Assembly (NCBI RefSeq): GCF_017875765.1 | Contig: NZ_JAGGNA010000001.1 | Coordinates: 2,755,001 to 2,819,000 of the forward strand | Origin: Flavobacterium sp. CG_23.5 | Lineage (GTDB): Bacteria > Bacteroidota > Bacteroidia > Flavobacteriales > Flavobacteriaceae | DNA length: 64,000 nt | Direction: 5' to 3' | Shown here: in pieces, positions 60,512 through 64,000 of the stretch | Numbering within the stretch: position 1 is the stretch's first letter | Layout of the letters: the number at the start of each line of letters is the position of its first letter | Notes under the pieces: generated by a model | The model's input: the letters and a program-made list of their open reading frames with translations, nothing else | Databases searched by the model: none | Told to the model about the DNA's origin: nothing | Translations under genes and position numbers: made by a program

Positions 60512-62445
60512 AAAGCTTTTTAAAAAATGTATTCAAAAAAGAACACGACCCATTATCTTCGGAAGAAAAACTGAAAATAATCGAAACCTCTTCTAAATTG
60601 GTTGGCCCCGGTGTTTTTTATTCCACTATAATCGTAATTACTTCATTTTTACCGGTATTCCTTTTGACAGGTATGGAAGGTAAATTGTTTAGCCCGCTGG
60701 CCTGGACAAAATCCTTCATCCTCATTGTCGATGCGTTTTTAGCCATCACGCTTACGCCGGTTTTGATTAGTTATTTACTGAAAGGAAAACTTCGCCCAGA
60801 AAACAAAAATCCAATTAACAAAAAATTAGAAAGCATCTACACACCGATTTTAACTTTTTGTTTAAAATGGCGAAAATCATTGTTGGGAATCAATATCCTC
60901 GCATTATTAATTGGGGTTTTTATGTTTACACGCTTAGGTTCGGAATTTATGCCTCCTTTAGATGAAGGTTCCATTTTGTTCATGCCGGTAACGTTGCCTG
61001 ATGTGTCAAATTCCGAAGTAAAACGAATTTTGCAGGTTCAGGATAAACTGATAAAATCGATACCGGAAGTGTCTCATGTTTTGGGAAAAGCCGGAAGAGC
61101 AAATACAGCAACCGACAATAGTCCAATAAGTATGATTGAAACGATTGTTTTGCTTAAACCGCAACAAGAATGGAGAGACGGTAAAACAAAAAATGATATT
61201 GTAACAGAAATAAACAATAAACTGCAAATACCTGGGGTAACCAATGGATTTACCCAGCCCATAATTAATCGGATCAATATGCTTTCTACCGGTATCAGAA
61301 CTGATGTGGGAATAAAAATTTACGGAGCAAGTCTGGATACCATTGATGCCTTATCCCAAAAAATTAAAAAAGCACTAGAAGGTACTGCGGGTGTTAAAGA
61401 TTTGTATGCCGAACCCATAACTGGCGGAAAATATATTGATATTATAGCAAAACGCGAAGCAATTGGCAGATATGGACTTTCGATTGACGATGTAAATAAT
61501 GTTGTTGAAGCGGCTATTGGTGGAATGAAATTGACCACAACCATCGAAGGTAGAGAACGATTTTCAGTAAATGCCAGATATGCACAAGAATACAGAAATA
61601 GTATTGAGGCATTAAAAAAGTTGCAGGTGCAAACCATGCAATTTGGACCAATCCCATTGGAAACCATAGCAGATATACAAATAAGTGATGGACCACCGAT
61701 GATCAATAGCGAAAACGCAATGCTTCGCGGCAGTGTATTGTTTAATGTTCGGGAGCGCGACTTGGGCAGTACCGTAAAAGAAGCGCAGGAAAAATTGAAT
61801 GCGTTGATGACCAGAATGCCTAAAGGCTATTACGTCGAATGGAGCGGTCAATGGGAAAACCAAATTAGGGCCAACAAAACACTAACCATGATATTACCAA
61901 TTGTTCTTGTTATTATTTTTCTTGTTTTATACTTTACCTATCATTCAATGAAAGAGGCCTTAATAACGATGATAACCGTACCATTTGCCTTAATTGGCGG
62001 AATATTTATGGTCTATTTTTATGGTATTAATTTATCGGTGGCGGTGGCTGTTGGCTTTATTGCACTGTTTGGACTGGCTATAGAAACAGCCATGTTAATG
62101 ACCATTTATTTGAATGAAGCCATGAATAAAATGGTAGAAAAATACGGCAATAGTAATGAGACTATCACTGAGGCTATTTTACGACAGTATATTATTGATG
62201 GTTCAGCAAAAAGGTTACGACCAAAACTGATGACGGTTTCCGTTTCGTTGTTTGGTCTAATACCCATTCTTTGGGCAACAGGAACTGGTGCCGATGTGAT
62301 GCTACCTATTACTGTTCCACTCATTGGAGGGACGATAACTTCAACTATTTATGTTTTATTGGTAACACCAGTTGTTTTTGAAATGGTTAAGCTACGTGAA
62401 TTAAAAACAAAAGGTAAAATTGAAATTATAGATGCTAAAGAATAA
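60508..62445 (+). CDS. cusA: CusA-type RND metal pump, C-terminal half
   Basis: 645 residues starting with ATG in an ATGA overlap. An N-terminal amphipathic stretch (KSFLKNVFKKEHDPLSSEEK) leads into LKIIETSSKLVGPGVF and membrane segment 5 onward (FLPVFLLTGMEGKLFSPLAW, a CusA-conserved block). The second porter region carries GKAGRANTATD and INRINMLSTGIRTDVG (Met258), which resembles the metal-binding methionine region of E. coli CusA. Segments 8-12 end the protein (GLIPILWATGTGADVMLPIT). This half would supply the metal-site methionines while the first half supplies the acidic proton relay. TAA lies directly upstream of the ATG in this frame, so no simple readthrough joins the halves. Confidence 0.9.
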   Translation: MKSFLKNVFKKEHDPLSSEEKLKIIETSSKLVGPGVFYSTIIVITSFLPVFLLTGMEGKLFSPLAWTKSFILIVDAFLAITLTPVLISYLLKGKLRPENKNPINKKLESIYTPILTFCLKWRKSLLGINILALLIGVFMFTRLGSEFMPPLDEGSILFMPVTLPDVSNSEVKRILQVQDKLIKSIPEVSHVLGKAGRANTATDNSPISMIETIVLLKPQQEWRDGKTKNDIVTEINNKLQIPGVTNGFTQPIINRINMLSTGIRTDVGIKIYGASLDTIDALSQKIKKALEGTAGVKDLYAEPITGGKYIDIIAKREAIGRYGLSIDDVNNVVEAAIGGMKLTTTIEGRERFSVNARYAQEYRNSIEALKKLQVQTMQFGPIPLETIADIQISDGPPMINSENAMLRGSVLFNVRERDLGSTVKEAQEKLNALMTRMPKGYYVEWSGQWENQIRANKTLTMILPIVLVIIFLVLYFTYHSMKEALITMITVPFALIGGIFMVYFYGINLSVAVAVGFIALFGLAIETAMLMTIYLNEAMNKMVEKYGNSNETITEAILRQYIIDGSAKRLRPKLMTVSVSLFGLIPILWATGTGADVMLPITVPLIGGTITSTIYVLLVTPVVFEMVKLRELKTKGKIEIIDAKE

Positions 62446-63685
62446 ATATTTTCTCGTTATAAGTTGTTTGGTTCTAAATGTCACTGTTATGGTAGCACAA
62501 ACGCTATCTTTGGATGCCGTTTTGGCCAAAATCAAAACCAATAATCCGCAACTGAAAATGTACGATGCCGATATTCAAACTATGAATGCTGCCGCAAAAG
62601 GAGCCAAAAGTTGGATGGCACCGCAAGTGAATACGGGTTTTTTTATGACTCCTTACAATCCAAGATTGTGGAAAGCCGACGAAATGGGACCAGGAATGGG
62701 GAATTATATGTTAGGCGTTACACAAATGATTCCTAATGTTTCAAAACTTAAGGCTGATTTTAATTATATGAGCGCCATGTCTTCGGTTGAAGCCGAAAAT
62801 AAAAATTACACCATCAATCAGTTGAATGCTTTAGCAAAAACGAATTATTATCAATGGTTGGTACTCAGTAAAAAAATAAAAATTGCCAATGATAATTTAT
62901 TGCTTTTGGAATATATGATTAAAAGTATGGAAATACGATACCAATATAATATGGATAAATTACCAACGTATTACAAAGCGAAATCACAATACAGTAAATT
63001 GCAAAGCATGACTGTAATGTTGCAAAATGATATATCCCAAAAACGGATTGTGCTTAATACGTTGATGGCAAGAGATAAAAACACCGCTTTTGAGATAGAT
63101 CCAATCTATAAATTAATTGATTTCAATCAGATGGAATCAGATACCACATCACTTTCTCAAAATCGAAGTGACCTTAGAGCCATCGAAAAAACAATTGCCT
63201 TAAATCAATTGAAAATAAAAGCCGAAAAGACAAAATTATTACCCGAATTTGGTGTCAAATATGAACACATGTTTGCCTTTGGTGAGCAACCGCCACAATT
63301 CACTTTAATGGGAATGATAAATATTCCAATGCCTTGGTCAACAAAGATGAATAAAGCCAACATCAATAGTTTTCAACTGAAAAATGAAAGCCTTTATTGG
63401 CAAAAACAGATGATTCTAAATGAAGCGAGCGGAATGATTTCAGGAATGAATACCGAATTGGTAAACGTAAAAAAACAATATGAAATTGCCGAGAAAAGTA
63501 TTATTCCCGCCTTACGAAGAAATTATGATACGGCAATTATAGCTTGGCAAAATAACACGGGAGATTTGTTTGTTGTTCTGGATGCTTGGGAAGCTTTGAA
63601 CATGGCTCAAATCGATGCATTAGATAAATTGCAAACTGTTTTGAGCACGCAAGTGGAAATTGAAAAACAATTGGAAACCAAATAA
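62432..63685 (+). CDS. CusC-like TolC-family outer-membrane protein
   Basis: 417 residues. Signal peptide ending MVAQ, then LDAVLAKIKTNNPQLKMYDA, the start of a TolC/CusC-type repeat; coiled-coil helices (EKTIALNQLKIKAEKTKLLP) and a second repeat end near DLFVVLDAWEALNMAQIDAL. Met is unusually frequent (GMFMTPYN-like and GPGMGNYMLG), which may suit a metal-exporting duct. Start overlaps the end of cusA by 14 bases and the cusB gene follows two bases after its stop, so cusA-C half, cusC-like and cusB are one translated unit. Confidence 0.9.
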   Translation: MLKNKYFLVISCLVLNVTVMVAQTLSLDAVLAKIKTNNPQLKMYDADIQTMNAAAKGAKSWMAPQVNTGFFMTPYNPRLWKADEMGPGMGNYMLGVTQMIPNVSKLKADFNYMSAMSSVEAENKNYTINQLNALAKTNYYQWLVLSKKIKIANDNLLLLEYMIKSMEIRYQYNMDKLPTYYKAKSQYSKLQSMTVMLQNDISQKRIVLNTLMARDKNTAFEIDPIYKLIDFNQMESDTTSLSQNRSDLRAIEKTIALNQLKIKAEKTKLLPEFGVKYEHMFAFGEQPPQFTLMGMINIPMPWSTKMNKANINSFQLKNESLYWQKQMILNEASGMISGMNTELVNVKKQYEIAEKSIIPALRRNYDTAIIAWQNNTGDLFVVLDAWEALNMAQIDALDKLQTVLSTQVEIEKQLETK

Positions 63686-63687
63686 TT

Positions 63688-64000
63688 ATGAACAAGTATT
63701 TGAAATATAGTTTAGTGGTACTGGTCATTTCGATTATTGGAATTACTACTTATTATTTTATAAACAAATCCAATACTCAATCAAATCATGGGCATCAAAA
63801 GGAATTGTACACTTGCCCGATGCATCCCCAAATCATTCGGGACAAACCGGGTAATTGTCCCATTTGCGGAATGGCTTTGGTGAAAAAAACAATTCGGAAT
63901 CAGGCTGTAAACAGTAAATCAATTGAAGATTTATTAACGCCAACCGATAATTTTATAGTGGGTAATTATCAAACTACAACACCAAAAGACACCGCCATAA
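63688..64000 (+). CDS. cusB: CusB-type membrane fusion protein, 3' end cut off by window
   Basis: First 104 residues only; the frame is open to the last base. Membrane segment (about 9-25, VVLVISIIGITTYYFI), a His-containing linker (NHGHQKEL) and a heavy-metal-binding domain YTCPMHPQIIRDKPGNCPIC (Cys43, His46, Cys57, Cys60), as at the start of many Bacteroidota CusB proteins. The next residues (SIEDLLTPTDNFIVGNYQT) begin the adaptor. It should link the CusA pump and the CusC-like duct. The lipoyl and barrel domains would lie beyond the window, so the assignment rests on the metal domain and operon order. Confidence 0.85.
   Translation, partial: MNKYLKYSLVVLVISIIGITTYYFINKSNTQSNHGHQKELYTCPMHPQIIRDKPGNCPICGMALVKKTIRNQAVNSKSIEDLLTPTDNFIVGNYQTTTPKDTAI

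Noticed and set aside
59216..62445. cusA as a frameshifted pseudogene
   Set aside because: Both halves keep full motifs, the break lies in a loop, the starts and stops overlap as in coupled genes, and no other decay is seen. It is kept as two genes, with resequencing advised in the findings.
1..64000. CRISPR arrays, tRNA or rRNA genes, insertion sequences
   Set aside because: Reading through the spacers gave no regularly spaced repeats, cloverleaf-like or rRNA sequence, and no transposase-like protein.

Overview
The window is AT-rich bacterial chromosome from a member of the Flavobacteriaceae, most likely a Flavobacterium. The reasons are: gliding and type IX secretion genes (sprA, remB, a PorP/SprF-like gene); the local order maeB-ruvA-sprA-gcvH-vanZ-deoC-remB; TonB receptor plus DUF4249 and DUF6089 families typical of Bacteroidota; almost no Shine-Dalgarno sequences; and several TTG-N17-23-TAnnTTTG promoters, the Flavobacterium consensus. 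I saw no tRNA, rRNA, CRISPR array, prophage or insertion sequence.

Layout. 1-3.4 kb: end of a VCBS-repeat protein, a vanadium-haloperoxidase/PAP2 lipoprotein and a membrane-anchored SRPBCC/GyrI-like protein. 3.5-10.2 kb: a five-gene disaccharide operon (SLC45-type importer, GH100-like glycosidase, PfkB sugar kinase, second MFS carrier, GH37 trehalase) behind a pair of AAAACGTTTT palindromes. 10.2-24.9 kb: CBS protein, MaeB, RuvA, the giant T9SS translocon SprA, GcvH, VanZ-like protein, DeoC and RemB. 25-30 kb: cytochrome oxidase accessory cluster (CtaB, two subunit III proteins, subunit IV, a cysteine-less SCO-like protein, SCO1, DUF420, a small CxxC protein). 30-37.5 kb: DUF4403 lipoprotein, TolC plus membrane fusion protein, TsaB, MscS, and a LEA-like protein built from 22-residue repeats. 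37.7-41.5 kb: dodecin, Nfu, PorP-like protein, gamma carbonic anhydrase, MurI. 41.5-49 kb, minus strand: an envelope operon (DUF6089, UppS, BamA, two Skp/OmpH proteins), with NadK and a CBS protein upstream. 49-55.9 kb: PdxJ, TonB receptor plus DUF4249, an unknown lipoprotein, an alpha/beta hydrolase and a holin-IV-like membrane protein.

56-64 kb is a copper/silver resistance cluster: a small Cys-rich exported protein, an HMA+DUF3347 periplasmic protein, an HMA-AraC fusion regulator, a second DUF3347 lipoprotein with a heavy-metal-binding domain, a CxxCH haem-binding-domain protein, a CusA pump split into two overlapping genes, a CusC-like outer-membrane factor and the start of CusB. The split pump and the HMA-AraC one-component regulator are the most unusual items. 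How the system works is inferred from domains and gene order. Starts were chosen from signal peptides, neighbouring stops and promoter positions. All family calls are by eye, without database search.
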